This document shows positions 37,688 to 47,249 of a DNA stretch of 64,000 nt, in pieces. The translations under genes and the position numbers were made by a program. Source of the DNA: Candidatus Sulfopaludibacter sp. SbA3 (GTDB lineage Bacteria > Pseudomonadota > Alphaproteobacteria > Caulobacterales > Hyphomonadaceae); assembly GCA_945888325.1 (NCBI GenBank), contig CAMDAC010000015.1, positions 1 to 64,000 of the forward strand. The letters run 5' to 3'. Below the pieces are notes generated by a model. The model saw only the letters and a program-made list of their open reading frames with translations. It was not told the DNA's origin and made no database searches. Within the stretch, counting starts at the first letter, position 1. The number at the start of each line of letters is the position of its first letter.

Positions 37688-38152
37688 CTACCCGGCCGCC
37701 TTCCGGACCGCGACGAGGGCCGTATCCAGCGCCGAGAGAAACCGCGACCGGTCCGCCTTCGAGAAGGGCGCTGGCCCCGAGGCGCCGATGCCGGCGACCC
37801 CGACGCGCAGGTCGGCCATGATGGCCCGGGTGGCCAGCGCGCCGCCGATCGAATCCGGCGTGAACGGCTTACCGGCATTACTGAGGACTTTCGCGCCGGC
37901 CTTCAAGCAGCGGTCCGCGAGGGGAATGTCGGCGGTGATCACGATGCAGGCCGGTGTGGCCTGTTCGGCAATCCAGTCATCGGCGGCATCGAACCCGTCG
38001 CTGACGATCTTGCGCGAGAACAGCGGATGTTCCGGGATGCGGATATAGGAGTTGGCGACAATGACGGCTTCGACGCCGTGGCGCAGGGCAACCTTGTAGA
38101 TCTCGTCCTTCACCGGGCAGGCATCCGCGTCGACAAGGATACGAGGGGTCAT
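37688..38152 (-). CDS. YaiI/YqxD family protein (UPF0178)
   Basis: A 154-residue protein with a PIN-like nuclease fold. ILVDADACPVKDEIYKVA, ANSYIRIP, the DDWIAEQATPACIVITADIPLADR stretch and GALATRAIM are the conserved elements, including the acidic residues expected at a metal site. Activity is not established for the family. It is the next gene upstream of the RNase D-like gene on the same strand, separated by 47 bases. Confidence 0.92.
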   Translation of the reverse strand: MTPRILVDADACPVKDEIYKVALRHGVEAVIVANSYIRIPEHPLFSRKIVSDGFDAADDWIAEQATPACIVITADIPLADRCLKAGAKVLSNAGKPFTPDSIGGALATRAIMADLRVGVAGIGASGPAPFSKADRSRFLSALDTALVAVRKAAG

Positions 38153-38166
38153 GCCTTGGCCTCCTG

Positions 38167-38595
38167 TCAGGGCGCGGGCGGAGCCGCCTCCGCGCGCCGT
38201 GTGGCGACCCAGATCATGAGGAAATCCCGGCCGTGCGACAAGGTCTGGCCTTCGATCCGCCCCTCCACGAAGCGTCCGGAATGGCTGTAGAGCGCCTCGC
38301 CATCAGTGGTGACGCTGCCGAAAGCGAGGGTGTCGCCGCGCAGGGAATATTCCCCTTCCAGAAAATCCGACTCCTAGAAGGAGCCCGTGACCTTGTTGTC
38401 CGGCGACGTCGCCAGCACCATCACGGTGGAACTGGGCGGCTCGGTCGGCGACCAGAACATCGTGACGTCCCAGGTGCCGTCGAGATCGCTGGCGGCGAGG
38501 ACGGGCGGGGCGGCTTCGGCGGCTGGACTTGCAGGCGCCACAGGCGTTGCGCACGCCGCAAGCAGGAGGGCGGCGAGCGGGTAGAGGAATTTCAT
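38167..38595 (-). pseudogene. Lipoprotein gene interrupted by an in-frame amber codon
   Basis: From ATG 38595 the frame encodes a lipoprotein signal (LLLAAC, Cys15), an Ala/Pro-rich linker and the start of a small beta domain (LDGTWDVTMFWSPTEPPSS). It stops at codon 74 with TAG (38374-38376). The same frame then continues for 68 sense codons (ESDFLEGEYSLRGDTLAF ... HGRDFLMIWVATRR) to TGA at 38167, with similar composition and an obviously continuous fold. The simplest reading is a single point mutation, for example TAT or TAC to TAG. A sequencing error or amber read-through are alternatives. Confidence 0.8.
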
Positions 38596-38665
38596 GCGGG
38601 ATGTCTCCGGGCGAAGCAGGCTTGTTCGCGAGAGCAACTAACACCCGCGCAGGGGCCGGCAAGCC

Positions 38666-39703
38666 TCAACGCGGCTCCATCTCCGCGATCCAGTCGCGCA
38701 CCAGGGCCAGACCTTCCGGGTCCGGAACACTGCGGCCGAGTTCAGGCATCGCGACGCCGGGTTCGGTGGAGGCCATGCGGTAGGCGAGGATCGAGCGGTC
38801 CGGGGCGCCGGGGACGATGACCTGGAACAGCGTCCCTGCCCCGCGCCCGGCGGCGACGGGGTGCTTGCCGATGCCGATTTTCACCGGGTCGGTCTCGGTG
38901 GCCGAGAGGACGAGGCCGGAATTCGACGCCGAACCATCCGGCTTGTGGCAATGGGCGCAGTTGATATCGAGCCAGGCGCGGGCCCGCGCCTCAAGCGGCA
39001 GCGACACATCGTAGACGGCCGCCGAGGCTGGCGCCGATGGCGGAAGCTGGTCCAGCAGGCCTTTCGCCACCCAGTCTTCGAGCTGGCCCCCGTGATTGAG
39101 ATTGCGCGCCTTCGGCCCGATCGGCGAGAGCGCGTCTCCGGCCTGATGGCACGTCTTGCACTGGTTCTGGTTGGGCACGGCGTACTGGATCGTAAGCGGC
39201 GTACCGGCGGGCGTGATTGTCTCGATCGTCCGTTTGCCGCCAATCGGCGCATAGACCGCCTCGGTGCCGTCGTCGTTCCAGATGTAAGGATAGGCGACCC
39301 AACCCGCCGCCTTGTGGATCAGCAGGCGGGTTTCGACCCGGTAGGCGCTTGTCTCCGGGGCGCGCATGTCCGGCGCGAAGGCAAACGTCTTGACCAGCAC
39401 CGTGCCGACCGGGAAGGCGAAGACGTCATTGTCAGAATACGCCGCCCTCTCGCCGCCGGGCACGAAGACCAAGCGGTGCTTTGCAGCATGGTCCGAGAAG
39501 AGCGGATTGATCAGGTCATAGGGCACAACGCCGGCGGCCGGCACGGCATCGGCCATATCCGCGAACAGTCCGTAGCCGGAGAGTTTTTCCGCCGGCGCCT
39601 CCGCGAGGATCACGCCCATGTCGGGGCCGCCGCCCTTGGCGAGCCCGCAGGCGGAGACCAGCCCCGCGAGCAGCGCGGCGAGCAGGAGGGCAGCGGCGCG
39701 CAA
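38666..39703 (-). CDS. SO2930-type diheme c-type cytochrome
   Basis: A 345-residue exported cytochrome. The signal looks lipoprotein-like (LVSACG). A family-specific N-domain (YDLINPLFSDHAAKHRLVFV, FPVGTVLVKTFAF) precedes two heme c sites, CKTCH at 182-186 and CAHCH at 249-253. The sequence matches the family named after Shewanella SO2930, whose function is unknown. Family members usually lie beside the parallel beta-helix protein, as here (gap of 3 bases). Together they suggest an envelope redox enzyme. Confidence 0.88.
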   Translation of the reverse strand: MRAAALLLAALLAGLVSACGLAKGGGPDMGVILAEAPAEKLSGYGLFADMADAVPAAGVVPYDLINPLFSDHAAKHRLVFVPGGERAAYSDNDVFAFPVGTVLVKTFAFAPDMRAPETSAYRVETRLLIHKAAGWVAYPYIWNDDGTEAVYAPIGGKRTIETITPAGTPLTIQYAVPNQNQCKTCHQAGDALSPIGPKARNLNHGGQLEDWVAKGLLDQLPPSAPASAAVYDVSLPLEARARAWLDINCAHCHKPDGSASNSGLVLSATETDPVKIGIGKHPVAAGRGAGTLFQVIVPGAPDRSILAYRMASTEPGVAMPELGRSVPDPEGLALVRDWIAEMEPR

Positions 39704-39706
39704 GGC

Positions 39707-40954
39707 CTATTCCTTGACGTGCGCCAGCACGATCGCAGCAGGCTCGGCCGGCGGCGTGCTCGCCGGGCGGTCCGGCGACGGCGCCAGCGTGGCCGGATCC
39801 AGCGGATAGGACGGAATGCCGAAGTTCAGGAAACCCACTTCGGGCGCCTCGGCGATGGTGAGGTTCACCGTCTGCGCTTCGGTAGCGCCGGGCCAGGTGG
39901 ACACGCCGTCCCAGACGATGGGAGGCAACGCGCCGCCGAGCGCTTCGGCAAGCGGAGTGAGGATGCCCTGCGGATCATCGCCGCCGCCGGAATAGGTGTT
40001 GTTGCGGATCACGATATCGCGCGGCAGCGGATTGTAGGCCGCGTCGGTGAAGGGCAGCGAATAGGCGGTGATCAGGACGTGGGCGGAGCGATTGTTCTCG
40101 AAGGCATTGTCGAACACGTGGACGTTGCGGTTCGCCATGATGATGACGCCGGTGCCCGAGGGCACGCCCGCGACGATGTTGCCGGCGGGGGCAAAGTTGC
40201 GCGTGTTGTTGGCGAAGATCTGGTTGGCATAGATGCGGGTTGCGTTGCCGCCGGAGACCGGAAGGTCCGGCAAGTCGAACACCAGGATACCGCCGGTATT
40301 GTTGCGGGCGATGTTTCCGTAGACGTCGGCGCCGGTCGAGTTCTCGATCTCGATGCCGGCAACGTTGAACTCGACGACCGAGTTGCGCACGATGATGTTG
40401 GAGGACTGGCCGACATAGATGCCGGCGTCCGAGGCGCCGCGGACGGTCACGTTCTCGACCAGCACGTCCTTCGATTCGACCGGGTAGACGCCGTAGGCGC
40501 CATTGGTCTCGTCAGGCTCGCCGCTCCATTCGACGGTCAGCTGCTTGTAGGTGATCCGGTCGGCGCCTTTCGACTTGATACCGTCGCCCTTGGTGTCGCG
40601 CACGGTGAAGTCGGTCAGGGTGACATCATCCGACGTGACGAGCAGGCCTTCGCCGGCGCCCGACTGCTGGGCGAAGTCGAGCACGGTGACACCCTGCCCC
40701 GCGCCGCGCAGCGTGACGCCATCCACGTCCAGAGACAGCGAATCGGCCAGCGCAAAGGTGCCCGCGGGCATGACGATCGTGTCGCCGGGCTTGGCATTGA
40801 TCAGCGCGCCCTGAAGCGTTGCGCCGAAATCGCCTTCGGCCGACAGGGGCGCAGGGGCGCCTGGCTCTGAAGCCGGGGCCGATGTGGTATTCGGCGCGCA
40901 GGCCGAGACGAGCAGTGCGAACGGAATCGCACAGGCAAAGCGCGCTAGAGTCAT
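39707..40954 (-). CDS. Parallel beta-helix lipoprotein (SO2929-type)
   Basis: A 415-residue secreted protein. A lipoprotein signal (LLVSAC, Cys19) is followed by a right-handed parallel beta-helix. The repeats are clear: GTFALADSLSLDVDGVTLRG, VTLTDFTVRDTKGDGIKSK, DVLVENVTVRGASDAGIYVG, IIVRNSVVEFNVAGIEIEN, ADVYGNIARNNTGGILVF. Such folds bind or cut polysaccharides. It is cotranscribed with the diheme cytochrome downstream; the pair is conserved and uncharacterised. Confidence 0.85.
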   Translation of the reverse strand: MTLARFACAIPFALLVSACAPNTTSAPASEPGAPAPLSAEGDFGATLQGALINAKPGDTIVMPAGTFALADSLSLDVDGVTLRGAGQGVTVLDFAQQSGAGEGLLVTSDDVTLTDFTVRDTKGDGIKSKGADRITYKQLTVEWSGEPDETNGAYGVYPVESKDVLVENVTVRGASDAGIYVGQSSNIIVRNSVVEFNVAGIEIENSTGADVYGNIARNNTGGILVFDLPDLPVSGGNATRIYANQIFANNTRNFAPAGNIVAGVPSGTGVIIMANRNVHVFDNAFENNRSAHVLITAYSLPFTDAAYNPLPRDIVIRNNTYSGGGDDPQGILTPLAEALGGALPPIVWDGVSTWPGATEAQTVNLTIAEAPEVGFLNFGIPSYPLDPATLAPSPDRPASTPPAEPAAIVLAHVKE

Positions 40955-41027
40955 GGAGTCCTCCCCGGATCAGTTGACGCGAGTGTCAACTTCAATCCGG
41001 GGAAAAGCAAGACGGCGCGGGACGGCG

Positions 41028-41267
41028 CTAGTGAACGCTGAGCGGGCTCAGATCGTTGGCAAGAGCCGCGGCAAATGCCGCTTCACGGCCTTCGACGATG
41101 GCCAGGCGCTGGCCGTCTGCCGAGGCAACGACGAACAGGTCTTCCGGGTCAGCCACATCATCGAGGGCTTCAGGCGGCAACAGGCTGCGGATTTCGCCAT
41201 CATCGAGATGGCGGATGTAGACGAAGGAATTGCCTTCGGGGGAGGTCGATTTTAGGCCGGTCGTCAT
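41028..41267 (-). CDS. DUF1150 family protein
   Basis: A 79-residue cytoplasmic protein. FVYIRHLDDGEIRSLLPPEA and the C-terminal AFAAALANDLSPLSVH match the DUF1150 family of alphaproteobacteria, which I recall near small heat-shock genes in some genomes. Function is unknown. The ATG at 41267 follows GGAG by 7 bases, so the longer frame is not needed. It is a single gene upstream of the beta-helix gene on the same strand. Confidence 0.75.
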   Translation of the reverse strand: MTTGLKSTSPEGNSFVYIRHLDDGEIRSLLPPEALDDVADPEDLFVVASADGQRLAIVEGREAAFAAALANDLSPLSVH

Positions 41268-41394
41268 AGGTCCACTCCTTTCCGCGCCCCGGATGGGGTC
41301 GCTGGCAGGCGGGTGCTCTGCCATGGACTGAAGGTGGGCCTCGAATGGGTCCGGTTCAAGCACCGGCCTGCGGCAACACGGCGGCGACGGCTCA

Positions 41395-41415
41395 CAGGCC
41401 CGTTTAGCGGGCCTG
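41395..41415. terminator. Hairpin between tRNA-Ala and DUF1150 gene
   Basis: Inverted repeat CAGGCCCG / CGGGCCTG with a 5-base loop, 40 bases beyond the 3' end of tRNA-Ala. It probably ends the tRNA transcript, but no T-run is seen on the minus strand. Confidence 0.45.
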
Positions 41416-41454
41416 AATGCTCAAATTTTGACAGGCTTGCCTTGAAGCGGGTCC

Positions 41455-41530
<76 letters not shown>

Positions 41531-41585
41531 TGACCGGGAGGCGGGAGGATTAGTCTCAGCCTCCCGCCGTTTCAAGTCCTAATTA

Positions 41586-42107
41586 TCACCGTTCGTCTTC
41601 ATCGTCGTCGAGGGCGAGATCATCGTCGCCGTCCTCGTCGTCATCGATCTCGAACTCTTCCTCATCATCGTCGGCAATGATCACATCATCATCGTCGACT
41701 GCGGCGCCGTCTTCGGTGAAGCCGGCCGGCACCTTGCCCGGTGCTGGCGTCTCTTCCTCGTCCTCGGCGTCTTCCAGGATCACGTCGTCTTCCTCGCCGA
41801 CGAGCTCCTTGGTTTCCTCTTCATCGTCCTCCTCGACCTCTTCGGCCTCGGCGGCATCATCTTCGTCGTCGTCGCGGATGACGGCGTCATCCTCTTCCTC
41901 GGCGTCTTCGTCATCATCGGCCACGGCCTTCACGGCGGCGCGGGCGGCCTTCGCCTTGACCTTGGTGATCGTGGTGCGGATCACCTCGTCCTCGGGGTCG
42001 AATTCCGCGCCGCATTTGGGGCATACGGCGGGGCGTTTGTTCAGATCGTAGAATCGCGACTCGCAGGACGGACAGACCTGCTTGGTTCCGAGCTTGTCCT
42101 TGGACAC
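41586..42107 (-). CDS. TIGR02300 family protein
   Basis: A 173-residue protein. The N-terminus LGTKQVCPSCESRFYDLNK and VCPKCGAEF form a zinc ribbon typical of TIGR02300. The remaining two-thirds are an extreme Asp/Glu-rich low-complexity tail, as in the family. Function is unknown. I use GTG 42107, which has GAGGAG 9 bases upstream and begins as the family does, rather than ATG 42164. It is divergent from aroA, a usual alphaproteobacterial arrangement. Confidence 0.87.
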   Translation of the reverse strand: MSKDKLGTKQVCPSCESRFYDLNKRPAVCPKCGAEFDPEDEVIRTTITKVKAKAARAAVKAVADDDEDAEEEDDAVIRDDDEDDAAEAEEVEEDDEEETKELVGEEDDVILEDAEDEEETPAPGKVPAGFTEDGAAVDDDDVIIADDDEEEFEIDDDEDGDDDLALDDDEDER

Positions 42108-42228
42108 TGGCGCGCGCTCCTCTTTATAGGGAAAATACCTGTTGGAAGCTGGCGCGCTTGCCATGAACGCCCGGCGCTGTCAAAGCCCGAATTGAAGTCA
42201 GCATTTTATAGAAACAGGGCCTTCTCTC

Positions 42229-43554
42229 ATGGTCTGGACCAGCCGACCCGTCCGGCGCCTCGCCGGTTCCATCCGCGCGCCGGGTGACAAATCCTGCAGT
42301 CACCGCGCGCTGATCTTCGGCGGGCTGGCCTCCGGGGTGAGCCGGTTCACCGGCCTGCTCGAAGGAGACGACGTGATCCGCACCGGTCTCGCCATGGCGG
42401 CGATGGGGTCGGAAGTCGCCTGCACCGGGCCCGGCGCCTGGGAGGTCCGGGGGGTGGGCACGAAGGGCCTCGCCTCCCCGAAGGACGGGCTGGATTTCGG
42501 CAATTCAGGTACCGGATCTCGACTGATGATGGGCGTGATGGCCGGTTTTGACCTCACGGCGGAGCTGAGCGGGGACGCGTCCCTGTCCTCCCGGCCGATG
42601 AACCGGGTGCTGAACCCGCTGCGCCAGATGGGGATGCGCGATACCGCCGGGCAGGAGGGCCGCCTGCCCTTCGCCCTGACCGGATCGAGCGCCCTGAAGG
42701 CCATCTATTACAAGCCGCCGCAGGCGAGCGCGCAGGTGAAGTCGGCCATCTTGCTGGCCGGCCTCAACGCGGTCGGCACGACCACGGTGCTGGAAGCCAG
42801 GGCGACGCGGGACCATACCGAGCGCATGCTGCAGGGCTTCGGCGCGAAGCTGGACTTCTCCACCCGGCCGGGCACCGGCGAAACCGAAATCTCGATTGCA
42901 GGCAAGCAGCCCCTGTTCGCAGTGGACGCAGCCATTCCCGGCGACCCGTCTTCGGCGGCGTTCCTGATTGCGGCGGGCATCCTGTCGCCGCAGGGCGATG
43001 TGATGGTCGAAGGCGTGATGTCGAACCCGACGCGTTCGGGCTTCTATGACGCGGCGAACCTGATGGGCGCGTCCCTCGGCGCCGAGGAGCGCGGTGAAGC
43101 GGCGGGCGAGCGCCTGATCGACCTGCACGCGGGCTATGCCGGACTGAAGGGAATCGCGGTGCCCGAGCGTCTCGTCGCCTCGATGATCGACGAGTTCCCG
43201 ATCCTCGCGGTGCTGGCCGCCTTTGCGACCGGCGAGACGCGCGTAACAGGGGCGGACGAGCTGCGCGTCAAGGAGAGTGACCGGATCAAGGCGATCGTCG
43301 CGATGCTGCGCGTCAACGGCGTGGGCGTCGAGGAGACGGTGGACGGCTTCACGGTGCAGGGCTGCGGCGGGCCGGTGCCGGGCGGCGGCCTCGTCGAGAC
43401 ACGCCACGACCACCGCATCGCGATGAGCGCGCTGGTGATGGGCACGGCGGCGAAGAAGCCCGTAAGCGTGGACGACGTGTCGATGATCGACACGAGCTAT
43501 CCGGATTTCCTCGGCCACATGGCAACGCTGGGGGCCGAGATTTCAGAGGGGTGA
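42229..43554 (+). CDS. aroA: 3-phosphoshikimate 1-carboxyvinyltransferase (EPSP synthase)
   Basis: A 441-residue enzyme joining shikimate-3-phosphate and phosphoenolpyruvate in aromatic amino acid synthesis. Key regions are APGDKSCSHRALI, LDFGNSGTGSRLMMG, GDASLSSRPMNRVL, DEFPILAVLAAFA and RVKESDRIKAI. The overall look is of the CP4-like class II group, but the position of CP4 Ala100 is Gly (residue 94), the residue of ordinary, inhibitor-sensitive enzymes. Cytidylate kinase, often next to aroA, lies some 7 kb away here. Confidence 0.96.
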   Translation: MVWTSRPVRRLAGSIRAPGDKSCSHRALIFGGLASGVSRFTGLLEGDDVIRTGLAMAAMGSEVACTGPGAWEVRGVGTKGLASPKDGLDFGNSGTGSRLMMGVMAGFDLTAELSGDASLSSRPMNRVLNPLRQMGMRDTAGQEGRLPFALTGSSALKAIYYKPPQASAQVKSAILLAGLNAVGTTTVLEARATRDHTERMLQGFGAKLDFSTRPGTGETEISIAGKQPLFAVDAAIPGDPSSAAFLIAAGILSPQGDVMVEGVMSNPTRSGFYDAANLMGASLGAEERGEAAGERLIDLHAGYAGLKGIAVPERLVASMIDEFPILAVLAAFATGETRVTGADELRVKESDRIKAIVAMLRVNGVGVEETVDGFTVQGCGGPVPGGGLVETRHDHRIAMSALVMGTAAKKPVSVDDVSMIDTSYPDFLGHMATLGAEISEG

Positions 43555-43557
43555 GCC

Positions 43558-44049
43558 GTGATCGACATCATCTATCTGCGGAAAGACCAGGTTGCGGCAC
43601 ACCGCGCAGCCGTCGAAGCGGTCGCGGCGGAGCGGATTTACCTTGGACTGGTGACACTGCCGCCGTTCGATCCGGAGCACGCGTTTCCGCTCCGGCTGAT
43701 CGAGAATGACTGGCCGATGTATGCGGCGATGGACGGCGATGACCTCGTGGGCTGGGCCGACATCACGCCTGTGTCTGTGCCCGAGAGCGTGCATCGCGGC
43801 GTGCTCGGCATGGGCCTCCTCGCCAGCCATCGCGGGGCCGGAATCGGGCGGCGCCTGCTGGAGGCCTGCCTCGCCCATGCGCCGCGATGCGGCCTGTCGA
43901 AAGTGGAGCTGACGGTGTTCACGCGCAACACGCCGGCCATCGCGCTCTACCGGCGCGCCGGCTTCACGGACATCGGGATCATCAAGGACTATCGCCGGCT
44001 GGACGGCGTGACTTATGACGCGCTGATGATGGAATACTTCCTGCCGTGA
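43558..44049 (+). CDS. GNAT family N-acetyltransferase
   Basis: A 163-residue acetyltransferase. The acetyl-CoA-binding loop is LASHRGAGIGRRLLEACL, followed by VELTVFTRNTPAIALYRRAGF, a RimI/phosphinothricin-like pattern. The start is GTG 43558, three bases after the aroA stop, with AGAGGGG upstream, so it is co-expressed with aroA. The substrate is unknown; this subgroup acetylates amino acids, toxins or protein N-termini. Confidence 0.9.
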   Translation: MIDIIYLRKDQVAAHRAAVEAVAAERIYLGLVTLPPFDPEHAFPLRLIENDWPMYAAMDGDDLVGWADITPVSVPESVHRGVLGMGLLASHRGAGIGRRLLEACLAHAPRCGLSKVELTVFTRNTPAIALYRRAGFTDIGIIKDYRRLDGVTYDALMMEYFLP

Positions 44050-44065
44050 CGGGCGCCGAGGGCCT

Positions 44066-44791
44066 CTAGTGGCTTATCGCCAGGTTGAACCCGGCGGCCA
44101 CTCCGGAATTGCGAAGCGAGGTGATCTCGCCGCCTTGCATGCGGTGCACGAACGTCTCCTCATCCGCGATATCTGACCGCGCGAAAAGGCTGAACTCCAC
44201 ACCGTCGGACACCGGACGCACCGCGCCCCATTCGACACCCGCATAGGACCTGTGCGCCGAGTCGTCTCCGGGCTGGACGAACCCTGCCCGCCCGAGGGCG
44301 TAGATCGTCCAATCCCCGGCTTCCCATTCGGGTCCGCCCGCCAGTTCCAGGCCCCAGTCCTCGAAGTCCGCATCATAGAAGCCGATCAGCGCGGGGGCGA
44401 ACGCCGTATGGAAGGTCAGGGCGCCCGCCAGCTCGATGCTTGATTCCGCTTCCTCACCCGGATAGGTCAGAAGGTTGGCAGAGATATCCGCACTGTAAGC
44501 TTGCTTGTCCCAGGCCATGCCAAGCGTGAAACCCGCTTCGTCGTCGAAAGCTTCCTGCTGCCCGCCGACCGGAAGCAGGCGATAGACACCGCCGTAGACC
44601 GTCACCTCCTGCACTTCGGCCTCGACGCCCAAGCCGAACTGCAAAGCTTCGCGGGCGATCTGTTCGCCGCGATCATGCAGCGCTGATGCGGCGGCGACAT
44701 CGACAGAGAGTTGCATCTCGCCAGCCTCAGCCGCGAGGGGCGCGCCGATCATCAGGATCGTGGAAGAGCACAGGGCACGTTGAAGGAACAT
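44066..44791 (-). CDS. Putative outer-membrane beta-barrel protein
   Basis: A 241-residue exported protein with a signal peptide ending near AEAGE. The mature part alternates polar and hydrophobic residues with many aromatic positions (TVYGGVYRLLPVG, FTLGMAWDKQAYSADI, WTIYALGRAGFVQ, YAGVEWGAVRPV, VEFSLFARSDI), as in an 8-12-stranded barrel, although the last residue is His rather than Phe. I cannot assign a family. It lies 52 bases downstream of the chemoreceptor gene on the same strand. Confidence 0.75.
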   Translation of the reverse strand: MFLQRALCSSTILMIGAPLAAEAGEMQLSVDVAAASALHDRGEQIAREALQFGLGVEAEVQEVTVYGGVYRLLPVGGQQEAFDDEAGFTLGMAWDKQAYSADISANLLTYPGEEAESSIELAGALTFHTAFAPALIGFYDADFEDWGLELAGGPEWEAGDWTIYALGRAGFVQPGDDSAHRSYAGVEWGAVRPVSDGVEFSLFARSDIADEETFVHRMQGGEITSLRNSGVAAGFNLAISH

Positions 44792-44843
44792 TGGGTACCT
44801 CCTTCATAAAGTCATCGAGATTGCAGCCGGCCGGGCCCGGCAA

Positions 44844-47249
44844 TCAGGCCACACGGCGCGAACGGGGAGCAGCGGCGCTTCCGCTGGTTTCACCGGCCTT
44901 GAGCTTGAAGGCCGCCACGGTTGCTGCCAGCGCCTCGGCCTCAGCCTGCAAGGACTGCACGGCGGCGTTGGTTTCCTCGAAGATGGCGGCGTTCTGCTGA
45001 GTGGCGCGGTCAAGTTCGCTGGTGGCCCCGGATATCTCGCCGATACCGGTGGCCGTTTCATTCGATGCGGTGACGATCTCGCGAATTTTCACGGTCACGT
45101 CGGCAACGCCCGAAACGATCTCGTGCAGGGCGGAGCCGGAGGAGCGCACCAATTCGACACCGCGGCTGACGGTGCTGCCCGAAGTTTCAATCAACTTGGC
45201 GATCTCGCGCGCAGCCTCCGACGACCGGCTGGCAAGGGCCCGCACCTCGGACGCGACCACCGCAAAGCCGCGTCCTGCATCGCCGGCCCGCGCCGCCTCG
45301 ACGCCCGCGTTGAGCGCCAGAAGGTTCGTCTGGAAAGCGATTTCGTCGATGACCTGGAGGATCCGGCCGATGGCGTCCGACGACGCGCGGATTTCATCCA
45401 TCGCCGTGACGGCGCGGGTCACGACCGCATGACCGGCAGTTGCGCGGGTAGAGATGCCTTCAACGGCCGCGTGGGCGGTTTGCGCCGACCCGGCGGCGGA
45501 GCGCACAGAGGCCGACATCTGTTCCAGCGCCGTCGCGGTCTTTTCGAGCATTGACGCGTTCTGCTCGGTCCGCCGCGCCAGATCGTCCACCGCGCTTGCG
45601 ATTTCGCGCGAGGACGTGTCGACCGAAGTGGAAGTCTGGGAAATCTCCGACAACGTACGGCCGAGGCTTTCCGCTGTTGCATTGACGCTTGTGGCAATCT
45701 CGGCAAACACGCCATGGAAGTGCACAGGCATCCGGTAGGTCAGATCGCCTTTGGCAAGATGCGCGAGGCCGGTGCGCACTGCGCCGAGACCTTCATTTGC
45801 CGCGATGCCGATCCGGTTCATCCCGTCGCACAGCTCGGCGAAGACACCTTCCTTGTCGTCCGTGCGCAAACCGCGCGAGAAATCGCCCCTCGCGCAAGCT
45901 TCGACGACCTGCGCGATTTCTGCGGCAGCACGGGCTTCGGCGTCGCGCCGGAGTTCCGCATCGCGCCGTTCAGCGTCAGCCTTCTGCCGCTCCCTTTCGG
46001 CGCGGTCGGCCTTCTCGGCCATCTCGGCGCGGGCACGTTCGGCCTCGGCGGTTCGCATGGCGGCTTCGCGTTCGGAGGCCGCGCGAGCCTCTGCTTCCAG
46101 CGACCGGCGTTCCTCCTGCGCTGTGCGGAAGCTAACCAGCGCGTCGCGCAGGTCGCCCAGCTCGTCGTCTGCCTGCCAGTTCGGGATCGGGGCATTGAGG
46201 TTACCCGCTCCCAGAGCCGCCATCCCCGACGTGACGTCCTGCAGCCGGCGAACCAGGCGTGCCTCGACGAGCCGGTAGCCGGCCATCATCATCAGGACGA
46301 GCCCGACCGACACGGCCACGACCGACGCAATCGCGATGGCGCGCGCCCACATCAGGCCCGCCAGGCCGCCCGCGATCTGCTTGTTCAGGCTGGCTTCCGC
46401 CCGGCCCGAGAGCGCCACGAATTCTGCGTAGGCGACATCAAAACGTTCATCGGCGCTGGCGCGCTGCTCGCTGACGTATTTGGCGGTATCCCGCCGCTCA
46501 GCCGCGACCGCAGAGAATTCTTCAAGGTCGGCGGCGATGGCGCTGAACTCGGAGAGTCCGGTCAGCCGCCGGGCTTGCACCAGCTTTTCGGCCGCCAGGG
46601 CGAACGAGCCGAGGGCGGCATCAAAATCCTCGCCCGCGTCGCCGCCCAGCGATTCCTCAACAACGAGGTGGCCGAGCGTGGTCTGGAAAAGCGCCTCACC
46701 AACGAGGCGCTGCGCGGCGGCAGAACCGGACATTGCGGGCCGCCCGGCGATGACCTGCAGTCTTTCCACAATGCCGTCAAACAGCGTGTCGAAGGCTTCA
46801 TCGGCGCCTGAGCCGGCCGTCTGATCAAGCGACAGCGTGCCGATCCGTGTCTCTGCCTGAAGCCGCAATACGGCCAACTGTTCGCGCGCTGCGGCGATTT
46901 CGCTCCGCACCAGTTTGGACCCGACCGGCCGGTAGACGGTGCCGTTGACCTTTCCGCCTTCGACAATCGCCGACAGAAGCTGGTCTGTGTGATCGAGGAG
47001 CGCGGTGACATCTGCCGGCGCCACGCCCTCTTCATGGTTCATGATATGCTCGACCAGCAGGTGCGCTTCGGCAATGTTCTGGCGGACTTGCAGTGTGGCG
47101 CCCGACAAAGGCGACAGATCGCGGCCGAGTTTGAGGCCCGCATGCGCGAGATAGAGCGTGGCGAACAGGCTTATGGCTGCGCCCGCCAAGGCGATGGCAA
47201 GGAACAGTCCGAAGCCGCGCCGGGCCTGAGCCGCAATATCAGTTCGCAT
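44844..47249 (-). CDS. Methyl-accepting chemotaxis protein
   Basis: An 801-residue chemoreceptor. A first helix at about 15-37 is followed by a large helical sensor region (about 40-300), a second helix (about 303-325) and a HAMP domain ([20 protein letters not shown]). An unusually long charged coiled coil (about 375-460, Glu/Arg/Ala-rich) leads to a second HAMP-like segment ([14 protein letters not shown]). The cytoplasmic hairpin has its tip at [20 protein letters not shown]. The C-terminus ends SRRVA, without a clear methyltransferase-tethering pentapeptide. No che genes are nearby. Confidence 0.93.
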   Translation of the reverse strand: MRTDIAAQARRGFGLFLAIALAGAAISLFATLYLAHAGLKLGRDLSPLSGATLQVRQNIAEAHLLVEHIMNHEEGVAPADVTALLDHTDQLLSAIVEGGKVNGTVYRPVGSKLVRSEIAAAREQLAVLRLQAETRIGTLSLDQTAGSGADEAFDTLFDGIVERLQVIAGRPAMSGSAAAQRLVGEALFQTTLGHLVVEESLGGDAGEDFDAALGSFALAAEKLVQARRLTGLSEFSAIAADLEEFSAVAAERRDTAKYVSEQRASADERFDVAYAEFVALSGRAEASLNKQIAGGLAGLMWARAIAIASVVAVSVGLVLMMMAGYRLVEARLVRRLQDVTSGMAALGAGNLNAPIPNWQADDELGDLRDALVSFRTAQEERRSLEAEARAASEREAAMRTAEAERARAEMAEKADRAERERQKADAERRDAELRRDAEARAAAEIAQVVEACARGDFSRGLRTDDKEGVFAELCDGMNRIGIAANEGLGAVRTGLAHLAKGDLTYRMPVHFHGVFAEIATSVNATAESLGRTLSEISQTSTSVDTSSREIASAVDDLARRTEQNASMLEKTATALEQMSASVRSAAGSAQTAHAAVEGISTRATAGHAVVTRAVTAMDEIRASSDAIGRILQVIDEIAFQTNLLALNAGVEAARAGDAGRGFAVVASEVRALASRSSEAAREIAKLIETSGSTVSRGVELVRSSGSALHEIVSGVADVTVKIREIVTASNETATGIGEISGATSELDRATQQNAAIFEETNAAVQSLQAEAEALAATVAAFKLKAGETSGSAAAPRSRRVA

